This document shows positions 36,457 to 48,700 of a stretch of 64,000 nucleotides of DNA, one piece after another. The first letter of the stretch is position 1, and the number at the start of each line of letters is the position of its first letter. This DNA is from Erodium maritimum (taxonomy: Eukaryota; Streptophyta; Magnoliopsida; Geraniales; Geraniaceae). Made by a program: the position numbers and the translations under genes. The notes beneath the pieces were generated by a model. The model was not told where the DNA came from. It saw only the letters and a list, made by a program, of their open reading frames with translations, and did not search any database. The DNA lies in assembly GCA_963921825.1 (NCBI GenBank), contig OY997589.1, positions 44,340,638-44,404,637 on the forward strand, in the 5' to 3' direction.

Positions 36457-39400
36457 GAATTTCGTCCCCGAAATTTAAAAACAACGTACTTCAGGAGTCG
36501 AACCGATCAGGGTACTTCGCGCGGACCTCGTCCTCGTGTTCCCGAGTCGACTCGGCCTCGTGGTGTCGCCACAACACCAGCTCTAAGCGGATAACCTTTC
36601 CGCTCAGGACCTGCTCTCGTGGATCCCTTTCCCACATCAGATTCTCCTTACACGGGGCATCACCCGTTACTTCGACATCTGCCCACTCAAAGACATACTC
36701 AAAACCTCGAAAGGCCTGATACACTGCGGGGCTAACCCGCCTCCGCCGCGGTTGAAACGCATTAGTCCGCCCTTTCGGACTCATATCCAGGGATACATTA
36801 CCACCGACTACTGACTCGAGAGGTCGGCGCCGTCTGTCAGCATAGTTCCTGCTAACTCTGCGCGACTTTCAACCGCTCATGCTTCGGCACGTCCGAATCA
36901 GCTATCTCTCGGTCTAGCCTAGACCCAGTAAACTCTTATTCCTCACTTCTGCCCAGCACACGGGCGATCGACCCGGCCTACCATACAATGCTTTGAACTA
37001 TGCCATCATGATACTGGCCTGAAAGCTGTTGCAGTAGGCGAACTCGGCCAATCACTCACGAAACCCATCGTGACGTGCCCCCACTTCCACCGTGCAACCG
37101 GCGGTGGCTGCAATAATCCAGCGGGACGCTGTTGTTCGGCTCTCACCTACCGACGGGCGAGGCATCGCGATACTAACTCCGCGACCGCTCTCTGCATCCC
37201 GCTCCACTAGACATGCCACCTGATGTCGCGCTCCTCTTAGTGCTATTCACGTGCACTGTTAGACACGAATGCTGCGACTCTCGTAGCTCGTCGGCTCCGC
37301 CGTCACGCGGTATGTACAAACCTCCACGATACCGTAACTTCCAATTAGTACAACGATCCCAGCCTCGGCGTCCGTACCGCCGACAACTATCTCCCGGATC
37401 CTGGTCGTCCACAAAACACCACCACAAACTGATTTAAGAACAGTCGGACTATACTGTTCATCAGGTCCAAGAACGCTGCAGGTGCGTTCGGTAGTCCAGA
37501 GTCATCACCCAGAACTCGTAATGTTCATAGCATGTCCGGAATGCAGTCCTTGCGACGTCCCCCTCTCGGACTCGCAACTGGTAGTATCCGGATCACAGGT
37601 CGATCTTCGAGAAATACGTCGACCCTCTCAACTAGTAGAACATGTCATCAAATTTCGGCATCGGGTATCGGTCATTCACCGTAACCCGGTTCAGTTTCCG
37701 GTAGTCCATGCACATCCGAAGCTCTCCACTCTTCTTCTTCTTCACGAAGAGTGCTGGCGCTCCCCACGGCGATGTGCTCGGACGAATAAACCCCTTCTCC
37801 CGAAGTTCCTCGAGCTGACTCTTCAGCTCGGTCAACCCGGCTGGCGCGAACCTGTAAGGCGCCATCGATATCGCTGCCATTCCCTGCACCAGGTCAATCC
37901 CGAACTCCACCTCACGAACTGAACTGGTGGCAGCCCGCTCAATTCCTTAGGGAATACCTCGGGGAACTCGCACACCACTCGCGGTAATTCTCGGCTCTGC
38001 TCGGCCGATACTTCCTTTACTGCAGACAAGCCGACAGGAGAAACTCCGCTCCTACTGTCCAGAATACACGAACCTTTCGTGTTGCCTGTTGACACCGTCA
38101 CTCGTCGCCTGTAACAGTCGATAATGACTTGGTACTTCGCTCGCCAATCCATTCCCAGGATCACGTCAAGGCGGTCATTTTGTGGGTATCCTTCCCACAG
38201 ATATACGCACAAGCTCAGTCGCTGCTAAAACTCACGGACCCTCGCGGTCTCTCTAAGACCTCGCTCCACTACCGTCGTCGTGCCTACCAACTCCGAACAC
38301 ACCCGATCCTCGGGGTGAGGAGCCCTCCCTCGAACCTCCCGTACCGGTTCACTTCTCTAACTCCGCAGGCACGACAGACCCTAGTCAACACCACCCCACC
38401 ACCAACCGTCGTGTCACGACGCAGGGGTGGACTCAACGGCTCTAAACTCAGCCCCAACCTCTCAGCACAACTCGACGAACAACCGAGCGTGATATCCCGG
38501 CATCCAATGAAACTGACGCCCCAAATCGAAAGACGAACACCCACTCCATTTGTCACCCTAGTAAGGTCTAGTGTAACCCTCACACGGTTCTCTAGGCATT
38601 ACTTGTAACTTTCCGCAACCAAACCAGTGTTCGCTACTCGTCCCTTGCGGGAAAAGTAGTAAAGGGGATGAGCGTTATGCTCACCTCCACGGACACCCGT
38701 TCGATTATGGCATACTAGTAACTCACTAAAGACTTACCGATCTAGCCAGGGCAAACCACTACCTCAAAACCGGATGCCACACGTCACACCGCTCACGCTA
38801 TTAACAACTTAGTTCTCACTCAAGTAAGATAAACCTCGACACGGGAAATCACGTCCTTGATTCAGTAAAACACCACTGCTCACGCTATTAATGCCTTAAT
38901 TATAATAGTACGTAAGCGAAAAACTCAACAACAACCCAACCGTACACCAGGCCTACGGCCTCTACAACTAACACAACCGTGAACCCACCACACTATTAAT
39001 ACTGTAATTATAATAACACGAACAGAGACCTCAAATAGACCGCACAAACGTGCACCAAGTCACACAACCCTAAACGCACAAAGAAAACAAAACAACAAAA
39101 GAAAATTGAGACGGCTCACTGGACCGGGCCGGTACACGACCCCTGCCATGGCACTCTCCGGGCCGGTAACCTAGCCGGGCCTCGCCCCCTACCGGGCCGG
39201 AACCCAAAACCTGTCGAGCCTCTTACCGGGCCGACGTCCAACCACCTGCCGGGCCCCTTACCGGGCCGGCAGCCAAACCGGTCCATTCTACCTACCGGAC
39301 CAAACCAGTGACCCTGATAATATAACGGTAAAGATTTCACACTACTTACACCCGCTATGTCTACCCTAGGGTACTCGTAACTTTCCCGGCTAATAGCGAC

Positions 39401-40000
39401 CCGTACTCGAGTACGTCGCAGACACAAGCACCAAACACATAACACAGTTACGACACTAAAACCCGACCTCAGTCATAAACCAACACGGCCAAAAACAATA
39501 TAACCACACGACCGCCGCTCACCGGCCAACCAAAGACGAACCTTGCCCACCGGCCAACCAAAATCAAACATACGCCCACAGGGCCAATCAAAGTCAAACA
39601 CAAATGCCCACGGCGTCAAACAGAATCAAGACTCGCCCACTGGGCCAACCAATTTTTAAAACTTTCTCCACTTTATTTTTAAAACCTCGTACTTGACATC
39701 ACGCGGTTACAACCCGGTCCAGGCGTCCCCGAACTACGTTGTACCGACTTGAGATCAGCACCGTCACGTTCGACTACAGGAGCGCTCCTGAGTCGACCCG
39801 CGACAGCTTAAAAACGTTTCACGTAGCACACACAAACAGTATGCCAGTAACCCCGTACTGCACATACACACAGACAAAACAAAACTCAAGACATTAAGGG
39901 TTTACACACGGTTCCCGACCTACGTACCCAACGTACGACGGGACTCTACCGACTCGACTCTCCCACCTAATTGACGGACAGTCCGAGTGTGAAACCTCGA
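36457..40000 (-). mobile_element. Interior of the gypsy element, fossil pol remnants
   Basis: It holds recognisable pieces of protease, reverse transcriptase and the C-terminal polyprotein tail, in the order expected for Ty3/gypsy read on the minus strand. The part next to the 5' LTR is non-coding, with GGGCCGG-rich repeats near 39120-39300. It is broken in many places and cannot be active on its own. Confidence 0.8.
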
Positions 40001-40012
40001 GCTCTGATACCA
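40001..40012 (-). other. Primer binding site of the gypsy element
   Basis: The minus strand reads TGGTATCAGAGC, complementary to the 3' end of plant initiator-Met tRNA, three bases from the 5' LTR. It fixes the orientation of the element. Confidence 0.92.
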
Positions 40013-40015
40013 AGC

Positions 40016-43000
40016 TGTCACGCCCCAATTTCAACGAATTGAACTCGGGATGCGAACTTTTAAAACATGAATACTTAAAACCTGTTTTGAATAAAGCTTT
40101 GACATTTCCATTTATTTTCCAAAATAATAGTAGTATTTACAATACAAAAATGTCCCAACAAGTGGACAAGGTACACATCCGTCACTAGACTCAACAAAAG
40201 TAAAGACCAGACTCCGCTCCAAGCTCCATGAACTTCAAGAGCTCACCTAGTCCATCCCACGAACAGTACCTGTAGGAAAAGCAGCTAGGGGTGAGCGTTC
40301 GCTCACCACCACGGATAACAAACTGACTACGACATAATTAGCAGACGATGCCGGTAAAACCAATAATAAAGTCTACAACGGGGGACACTGTCCCCAACAC
40401 AAGGACTCTGACTGTTCATACACCCACTGTTACCTTCCTTGACCAACTCAACACTTGACACGTAAAGTAGACCCGACACAACGATCACGACCTCTCCCAA
40501 GGACTCGAAAGAAACGACGCAACACCAAACAAGATCACAAAGGATCGCACACCAAACAAGATCACAAAGGATCGCAAACCAGCTGCTCAGTAACCTCCCT
40601 CACCAGACTCGACCTCAAACTCGTAAAAGTAAACCCGACACAACCAACAATAACCTTCCCCAAAGACACGGACACGGATCAGGCTAGCCGAAGAATGCTC
40701 AGAACCTGCCGAGCCTCGTACGCGGTCAGGCCAGCCGAAGAATGCTCGTAACCTGCCGGGACCCGGTCACGGATCAGGCTAGCCGAAGAATGCTCATAAC
40801 CTTTCAAGATCCGGACACGGAATAGGCTAGCCGAAGAATGCTCAGAACCTGTCGAGGCTCGAGTTTGGTCAGGCCAGCCGAATAATGCTCGTAACCTGCC
40901 AAAATCCACACCACTCCCCGACACACAGTCGGTTCGGGCAAACACAACCACAAACACAGCAAGTTCAACAAACAGGCACTCAAGGCCACTCAAGACACCT
41001 CAACAGTAAACCTCGAACTCAACAGCCCCACAGGCACTCACGGCCTCCCAAGACACCAAAATGACAATACGGGCTCTCATGGCCACCCAAGACTCAGCAA
41101 TAACCAACACGGCTCTCAAGGCCACCAAACTCGACAATGACCAACACGGGCTCTCAAGGCCACCCAACTCAACAACCATTAACACGGGCTCTCAAGGCCA
41201 CCTAAACTTGACAATGACCAACACGGGCTCTCAAGGCCACCCAACTCAACAACAATTAACACGGGCTCTCAAGGCCACCCAAACTCAACAACAATTAACA
41301 CACAACAACCTCCGGCATAAACTATGCCTCCAACAGTCCTAAGATCGCTAGTTTCACAAACAACCTCCGGGCATGGTCATATGCCTCCAGTAAATCAATT
41401 AACGCTAAGTTCTCTGCTCCTACGACACTACTAAGTGTCACATGCTTTTCTCTTAAACGCTACAATCCCACATCATGCAATTCCAATAATTACTACGATC
41501 CCGTATCATGCAATCCTAATATTCGCTAACCTACTCAACCCACGACACCCCAGTGTCACATGCATTTCTACTGTTAACTTTCCCTAGTCAGGGCCGAGAT
41601 CCGGCTACTTTTCCCTACCTCAACCGAAGAGCACCCGCTACGCTTCCTAGCTGCTGACGTTCTGGCTCGCTACCTCCGGGCTTTACTTCGATCGAAGCCG
41701 GACGCTAAAGATAACACGAAAGCCACAAATTAAACCCGGTTCCACCGTTAAGTTAAAGATTACGATTTGTCCAGTTTAAATCCGACATTTATCTTTTAAA
41801 CTCGAGCGGGCTAAAAGCGGGGTCACGGCGAATCGGGTTTGGGTACCCGAGCACCGAAACCGGTGTATGCGAGGCACGGTCCCAATGCACGAATCCCGAG
41901 GTCCGATTCAGCGGTCCGCTTTTGTTCCTTTTTAAACCCAAATAGCAGTCCATGTTAACTAGAGTTCCAGATTCGTTCAACTGCTCAAATTCCGTTTTAA
42001 AACCGTTTAACGTCTAGTTTAAACTTTCAGGTTCCCAACTCAAACCTGTTTCGATCCAATAATCCAAACAAGAAAACCTTTTGCTCGACTCTGGTTTCGT
42101 TTTCCTTTTTGATTAAAACCGTTTATTTTCAAAATTGATTCTCGTTTTTGAACCCAAATTTATTTTAAACCCTTCATTTTAAAACCCTATCTTTTCCATT
42201 TAAAACCGTTTTCTTTTCCTTGTCTTAAGACTGATTTTTCATTTTAATACCCTTTTCTTTTCAAATTCTTTGATTTTGATTCCATTTAAATCCAACCCAC
42301 AGATCCAACGTTTTTAGTCCCAAAACACAAAATTAACTTTTAAATCCAAACTCGTTTAATGTTTAATTTTCTTTTAACAAATTTCTCGGTTCTAGTCCGT
42401 TTCGAACAACCCAACAGATACAAGGATTTTTCAACAAAACCCATAATTAACATAAATCGAAAACGGGAAAAACAAGGGTTCGGTTTCGAACCGGTCGGCC
42501 GCCGGCGAGGGCGGCGTCGGTCGGGGCCTAACCGTAGTGAAAAGGGACGGTGGCGTGGCTCGGCGACGGGAAAACTGGACGATGGCGTGGCTTCGATTGA
42601 ACGGGGGAGGTGAGGGTTCGAGGGGTCGGCCAACGGCGGCGGCGGCGACGCGAGCTGGAGAACGGCCTCAGATCCGGACGGGCGCCGGCGAGCCCTTCTC
42701 GTGCACGGCGAGGGCGGAGCGTGGCTGAGGGTTCTCCTCAGATCCAGACGAGCGCCGGCGAGCTCGAGCGAGGGAGAGGGAGACGGATTGCGCGCGTCGG
42801 GCTCGGACTGCCGGAGACGAAGACGGACGGGCGAGGGGAAGCGGAGATGGAGGGCTCGGTGGCGGAGTGGCGGCCGGAACACGGTGAGGGCGTGGTCCCT
42901 GTGAGGACGCAGAGAGGGAGGGTGTGGATCGAAGAGGGAGGGTGTACTCGGGAGGGACGGCGCGGTTCCGTTTGAACGGTGAGGCGAGACGAAGGAGAGG

Positions 43001-43307
43001 GGAGGGAGACGGCGGCCGGGACTCGGGATGTGGCATCGGCGACCGGAATCGAGAGAGGCAGACGAGGGAGGGAGGTCGGCGTGGGTGAGAGAGAAGAGGG
43101 AGGCTGCGTGGGTGAGAGAGAGAAGGCAGACCAATTTAGGGTTGAAACCCTAAAATTGGGTATTTATACCCAAGGTTTGGGCCAGCTAGTTGGGCCAGGC
43201 CCAAGAACGAACCAGTCTAGTATTTTTTTTTACACAAAACAAACTCGTTCCCAACCTCGACGTTATTATTTAATAATTTAAACGTTAAATTTTTCTCAGT
43301 CTTTACA
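40016..43307 (-). repeat. 5' LTR of the gypsy element
   Basis: This 3,292-bp LTR is the upstream one in element orientation. Its TATAAATA motif near 43163 lies about 145 bases inside the LTR start, a normal promoter position. It differs from its partner by scattered substitutions and by copy number in the internal minisatellite. Confidence 0.93.
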
Positions 43308-43650
43308 CATTCATTTCAGGGTCTGCGTACCCATGCTCTTTAGGGTCGGCGTACCCTTTCTTTTCAGGTCTGCGTACCCTTTCATCCCTAGGTCTGCGTA
43401 CCCATTCATTTCATTACTGTGGTTTCCCCAGTGTGGGGTTTCAGGGTTTGCGTACCCCTTCATAGCTTCATTCTGGGTCTACGTACCCATGCATCATCAG
43501 GGTCTATGTACCCATTCATCATCAGGGACTGCGTACCCATTCATCATCAGGGACTGCGTACCCATTCATCATCTGGGTCTGCGTACCCATTCATCATCTG
43601 GGTCTGCGTACCCATTCATCATCTGGGCCTGCGTACCCATTCATAGTTAC
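43308..43650. repeat. 24-25-bp minisatellite, right part
   Basis: About a dozen units of the type ATTCATCATCTGGGTCTGCG plus TACCC continue the array interrupted at 33140. The last six units are almost identical, indicating recent local amplification. Confidence 0.92.
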
Positions 43651-43846
43651 CTGGATGGTAGCCGTTGTGGTGATCCTTTTTTGTTGGAAAGTCTGTAGCT
43701 AGACTCTCTTCTTGTACAACTCTTCCTCCATGATAGAGGTTTAATTTAAATATGCTTTGCCGATCAAAAAAAAACATTATGTAACCATGTGTGCGTTTTA
43801 CCTACAAGTCCCAGGCCCGGCAGAATATTTTTACAAGGTGTAAAAC

Positions 43847-45582
43847 GATTTTTTATTTGATTTCTATTTATTTTGAGTGAAAGTTGCAAATTTCATTAAT
43901 CAAAACGTGTAATGACAATAAGGTGCATCAAAAACTCTCTGACCACGAAGAATAGGGCAAGAACATTTAAGAATGTTTGCTATTCTTTTCACAGTAGAAC
44001 CGTCCTCGACGGTATTGAGTTGGCGCCTTATGGGCAAGGACAAAATATGGGTGGGGGGAACAGGGTACCGGAGATCAAAGACATCGACGGTAATGCTAAT
44101 GGTGGGATGCAAAGCATCGTCTAAGGACCCCTCCCAGGGCCAGTCCCCGATGCTTAGGCGTGGCCTCATCCCCCCCGGCGGGGCTTCTTCCCCGCCTGTG
44201 ATTTGTCTCCCCAACCAGATGCAGACGACTCCTTCCTCTGCCCTCCAGCAGCTGCTCTTCCCCCAACACGGGTCACTTGTACTTCAACAGCTCATCCGCC
44301 GCCCATCCCACCACTCTCTAGTGATGGAGGATCAGTAGTGGACTTAGTAGAGAGCTGGAACCCACAAGCCCTCTGCCGGATCTTCGTGTGTACAACAGTC
44401 GGGGTGTGGGGGCTAGACAACCCAGGAAGGTCTGGCTTTTTCGACGTAACTCGGGGACCCTGGTTAGGTACCGGGTCTATTGTTACCCCAGTGCCCCTCC
44501 CCTGAGATGATCAAGCAATAGATGTCGGGTCCATTGTCAGCGGGACTGGGGCAGTATCCTCCAGTTCCCCGTCTAAGGAAACTTCTTCTCCACCATATGC
44601 CCCATGGGATCGCGGTCGCACCACTGAGACTCGGAAGCCACCTCTCCTAAGGATAGGGGAAAGAGCAACCCCATTAGGGGGAACCCACACCCTTGTCCGC
44701 TGCCAAGTCCATACTCGACGAACAGCCGTGGAAGAGGTCTCCATCATGGTTTGCCGCCCCCCATATTTGTCGCGAATCGGATATTGACAATGAGTCTTGA
44801 CCCTCGTGGTCGAAGTGTATGTCGTGCACACCGTCACCTCCCTAGTTGTACCCATTCTTGGGGTTTCTGGCGAGGGTCGAGCCCTAGTCCTTGCTGCACC
44901 CACCCCATGTAGAAGGCGAGGAGATTGATGCCGCATCGGCACTGGCAGCGGCGGAACCCTAGATCGGGCGGCAGGCGCCCTAGGCGCCAGAGCGAGGTAT
45001 TGGCGGTGGTGGGCCCTGAGAGGCGTGCTAGGTTTCGGCTCCCGAGGAGAGGACCTGTAAATTGGAAGCAAAGGAAGTGAGAGTCGCCGCACCCACCTCC
45101 AACACTCCTAGTGCTGCCGATAAAGAGTAGCACCATGGGGATTGGGGAGCGATCCTCGCGGAACTGAGAACCCCGACGATCCCAGCGGATCCAAAACCCG
45201 GGTCATAGAGTCCGCCGGTAGGGGGCGAGGTATGTGGGAGAGAAGAGGGTGGTGGTGGTACGAATTGTAGGGCAGACGGGGGGGGGGGGATTCCAAACGA
45301 GTCCGGAAGAGGAGGCATGGTGATCAGAGTAGGAGCCACCATATTCACAAGAGGGGCAGGGGAAGGAAAAGGCGCCTAGGGCTGTGGAAAAGTCATCCAC
45401 TCCCACCCGTAGTTAAACCCCGCACCAGGCGTGGTCTGCGAGGTCAACTAGATAGGATAGGCAAACACAGGGACGGCAAATCCGGTAGGCACGGGTGGCG
45501 CATCAGCAACAACGATAGACAGGAGCTCCATAGCGGTGGTGCAGGCTAGGGCTAGGGCAGGCTCTCAATTCGAGAGAGAGTT
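43847..45582 (-). mobile_element. 1.74-kb internally deleted LINE derivative, copy 2
   Basis: It shares both ends with the copy at 28616. The 5' end has CTCTCTCGAATTGAGAGCCT and an ATGGAGCTCC start near 45531. The 3' end reads TTCGTGGTCAGAGAGTTTTT and ATTAATGAAATTTGC, followed by an A-rich tail. The peptide GAGFNYGWEW is present near 45400. The longest frame is 45092-44511 (193 codons, Pro/Arg-rich, no known domain). A frame near the 3' end reads STVKRIANILKCSCPILRGQR, a remnant of the RNase H end of LINE ORF2. It has no reverse transcriptase of its own. Confidence 0.78.
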
Positions 45583-45724
45583 TTTGAGAGATGCTTTAAT
45601 ATTAGCTGTTTTCGTACTTTTTTATTTTATTTATATTAGAGAAGCATACTCCAATAATCGTATTATTAATGATATAAATTAAGGGACAACACGAATTTTA
45701 TGTCATCAATCAAACTAAATATAT

Positions 45725-48700
45725 AATTGGTTACTTGCAAGAAAATTCCGGTATCATGCCCTCTGCAAGAGTTTCTCGGCCTCTGGTCTCCGCGGCGGCC
45801 GCTCCTCGTAGGCGGCATCGTTCCTCCTGGCTTTAGTCCGGCTCTCTTCCCCAAGATTCGTCGTCATGGTGTCCCATTACTCCGAGTGTCGTGGGCCTTT
45901 CACATGTATGATCCTACGGGCTAGATCATCCCCACCACCGCACCCTTCTCCTCCCCCAAATCATCCTACATCCTCGCTCCCACCCCCATCGCCGCCTTCA
46001 TCGCCACCCCGTCTCTGGCTTATCTGGCCCTAGATTGAATAAGATTGGGTCGCAAGGTCCTTTGGGGATTTCCTCATCATCGCGACGCCGGGTCCGGCGA
46101 CGATCCTCTTCCTCATTGACTCAGTCGTCGTTTCCGACTTCGAATCCTTCGTAGTGAAATTGGGACCCAGGTTTCGGCCCTGTACTCATGTATGGTCGGG
46201 CATCATTTGTTCCCTCTTCCATGATTGTGTCTTAACTAGGGCTGAACGGGATTGGGTCGTAGGTCTCGTGGGGGGTTCCAATTTTACCCCAATCTCTATT
46301 GCCTCATCCTTCGTCTCTTATTCCTGACCCTTCGCAAAGGAACTGTGATAAAAAAATCGGGGGTTCTTCCGTCGCCACGGGACACTCCAGACCTGCGGGT
46401 CTTGGCGTGGAATTGCCGGGGAATGGGGTGTGGGTTGCACAAGCAGCAATTACGGCAACTGCTCTGCGACCATCGGCCTCATCATCTCTCTCTATCGGAA
46501 ACAATGTTGACTGAACATAATTGTGCTCTGTTTTCCCGATCATTGCATTTTTAGGACTTCCTTTGTGTTCCCTATTCTAGGAGGACTCGGGATACCCCAC
46601 ATCAGAGAGGTCTGGTTTTGTTATGGGTTTCAGGAATTGATGTGTTGCTTAGAACGTCGTCTCCGAGGTATATTGATGCTGAAGTTTCGGCCCCAGGCTA
46701 TAGAGATTTGCGTCTCACGGGGATCTATGGGGAGCCTCGTCGGGATCATCGCTATCGTACTTGGGAGATGATTCGTAATCTCCATACTCCAACACGACCG
46801 AACTGGATACTGAAAGGGGACTTCAACGGTATTCTCGATCCAGAGGAAACTATAGGTGGACAGTCCTACCCTTTGAGCCTTATGGATGTTTTCTTTTGCA
46901 TGGTGGATGATCTGCGCCTGGTCGAAATCCCAATGACAGGCCATCAGTATACTTGGTACCGAGGGCGTAGACATGATGAACAGGTCCAATCTCGTCTGGA
47001 TAGAGCATTGGTATCGGACACGCTATATTCCTCCCTCCCAGACTTGGACTTCAGTACCACAAGAGTGACAACCTCTGACCATTGGCCGGTTCTCCTATCC
47101 TTGGCTCGGAGGGTATCTCACTGTGGCCCTCCAAAGTTCTGTTTCCAGTCTCAATGGGTCTGTGACCCTGACTGTGGCCAACTGATTCAGGAATCCTGGG
47201 ATAAGCGTCCGACGAAACCAATTGCGGAGGTGATTCAAACGGTGGGTAAAACACTTAATGATTGGGGTCGTCAACAGTTTTGCCAGAATATTAACCATAT
47301 TAAATGGTGACAGCGGAGAATTGCGGAACTCAATGGTCGTACTGACAGAGCGGGGGATCACCACCGGGAGGCTATACAAATCCAATATGAACATGCGTTG
47401 GGAGAACATGAGGCTTTCTAGTGCCAACGGGAAAAACAACACTGGTTGGATGAGGGGGACCGTAACACAAAATTCTTTCAGGTTGTTTGCTCATATCGTT
47501 GTCGGGTCAATGCGATGCTATCTCGCAAGAATTGGATAGGGGATTTGGTTACCTGGGATACGGGTATGCGCGAGTTGATTGTTGATTACTTCAGGACACT
47601 ATTTCACTCTTTCAGAATTTCCCCATTAGCCCCCCTCAGTGTATTACTCTAGCGCAAAATCAGTCTCTTTTAGCTCCATGCTCAGATATGAAAGTCAGGT
47701 CGGTAGTGTTTTCAAATGGGCCTAGATAAATCCCCGGGTTCAGATGGTCTGAATCCACGATTTTACCAACATTACTGGCTGATCGTGTCTGAGGAGGTTA
47801 TTCGTTTATAAGGGAGGTGTTGGCCTTTAAGGGATATGATCATACTTTGAATGATACTTCTATCGTCTTAATCCTGAAGAAACCAGACACGGATGTATTA
47901 ACCGACCTCTGGCCAATAGCCCTGTGCAACATGATATTCCGAATTCTTTCCAAGATCCTCGCCAACCGTCTACGACCACTACTTCATATCGTTATCTCTG
48001 ACACACAGGGGTATTTAATTATGGGCCGATGTATTCAAGACAACATTCTTATCGCTTTCGAGGTCATTCATTTTCTACTACTGAAACGGTAGGGGTCTCT
48101 CGGCTTTATGGCCCTCAAGCTCGACATGAGTAAGGCTTATGACCGGGTGGAATTGGATTACCTCCTTCAGATTATGGTTCGGTTGGGCTTCTCATCAGAA
48201 TGGATAGAGCTGGTTGCATGTTGCATGAAATCTATTCAATATACGGTCTCGTCTGGGGGTCGGGACACACCACGATTTGCACCGTCTCATGGATTACGAA
48301 AGGGAGACTCGCTTTCTCCGTATCTATTCTTACTTTGTATGGAATAGTTATCCTTCCTATTGCGCCAGGCCTAAGAGGAGGGTCGTCTGCAAAGTGTTCG
48401 GGTTGTCCGGGAAGCCCTAGATATATCGCATATAATTTTCGTTGACGATTGTTACATTTTCTAAAGGGCCACACCGGAGGATGCTCATACCGTTAAGGAC
48501 ATCTTAGGCCTTTTTGGTCGTCTTTCTAGACAAGTCCTCAACCTCGACAAGTCATCAGTCATGTCCAGTAAGAATACACCTGAAGGGATTAAACAAACAT
48601 GCTGTCAAATCTTGGCCATTGGGGAGACATTGGCAACCTCTCTGTACCTCGGGGTCCCTAATATGATTGGTAGGAACAAGAATGCGGTGATGGCATACTT

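Larger units (their letters stand above)
33141..43307 (-). mobile_element. Ty3/gypsy LTR retrotransposon (Tekay/Del-like chromovirus), broken fossil
   Basis: Two near-identical LTRs of about 3.3 kb enclose a 3.6-kb interior. Both LTRs open TGTCACGCCCC and close CTTTACA as read on the plus strand. A perfect 5-bp duplication, CATTC, lies at 33136-33140 and 43308-43312. The primer site matches initiator-Met tRNA on the minus strand, so the element reads right to left. Scraps of protease (DVILGMDW), reverse transcriptase ([16 protein letters not shown]) and the polyprotein tail (VLWRHHEAESTREHEDE) identify the family; gag was not recognised. The interior is far shorter than in whole relatives and is broken in many places. 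By eye the LTRs differ at about 1.5% of sites, suggesting roughly half to one million years. The insertion sits inside a minisatellite of an older retroposon. Confidence 0.93.
31021..43770 (+). mobile_element. About 2.6-kb non-coding retroposon split by a later LTR-element insertion
   Basis: A perfect 15-bp direct repeat, AAAACATTATGTAAC, lies at 31006-31020 and 43771-43785. The second copy directly follows the tail ATGCTTTGCCGATC plus A-run. The body is 31021-33140 and 43313-43770. It contains only short frames (31097 MSSPAPAMAPAMVV and others), a degenerate repeat of CTGGTCGTGGGACACG near 32263, 32390 and 32494, a GGGTCGGG-rich stretch near 31620-31740, and a 24-25-bp minisatellite. No endonuclease, reverse transcriptase or RRM was found. 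The 3' tail closely matches that of the 7.4-kb LINE at 54653. Confidence 0.82.

Noticed and set aside
43333-43698. A 121-codon repetitive frame (AYPFI/VCVPIH units) as a repeat protein
   Set aside because: The repeat is a 24-25-bp DNA minisatellite whose unit length is not consistently a multiple of three, so the peptide pattern shifts frame between units.
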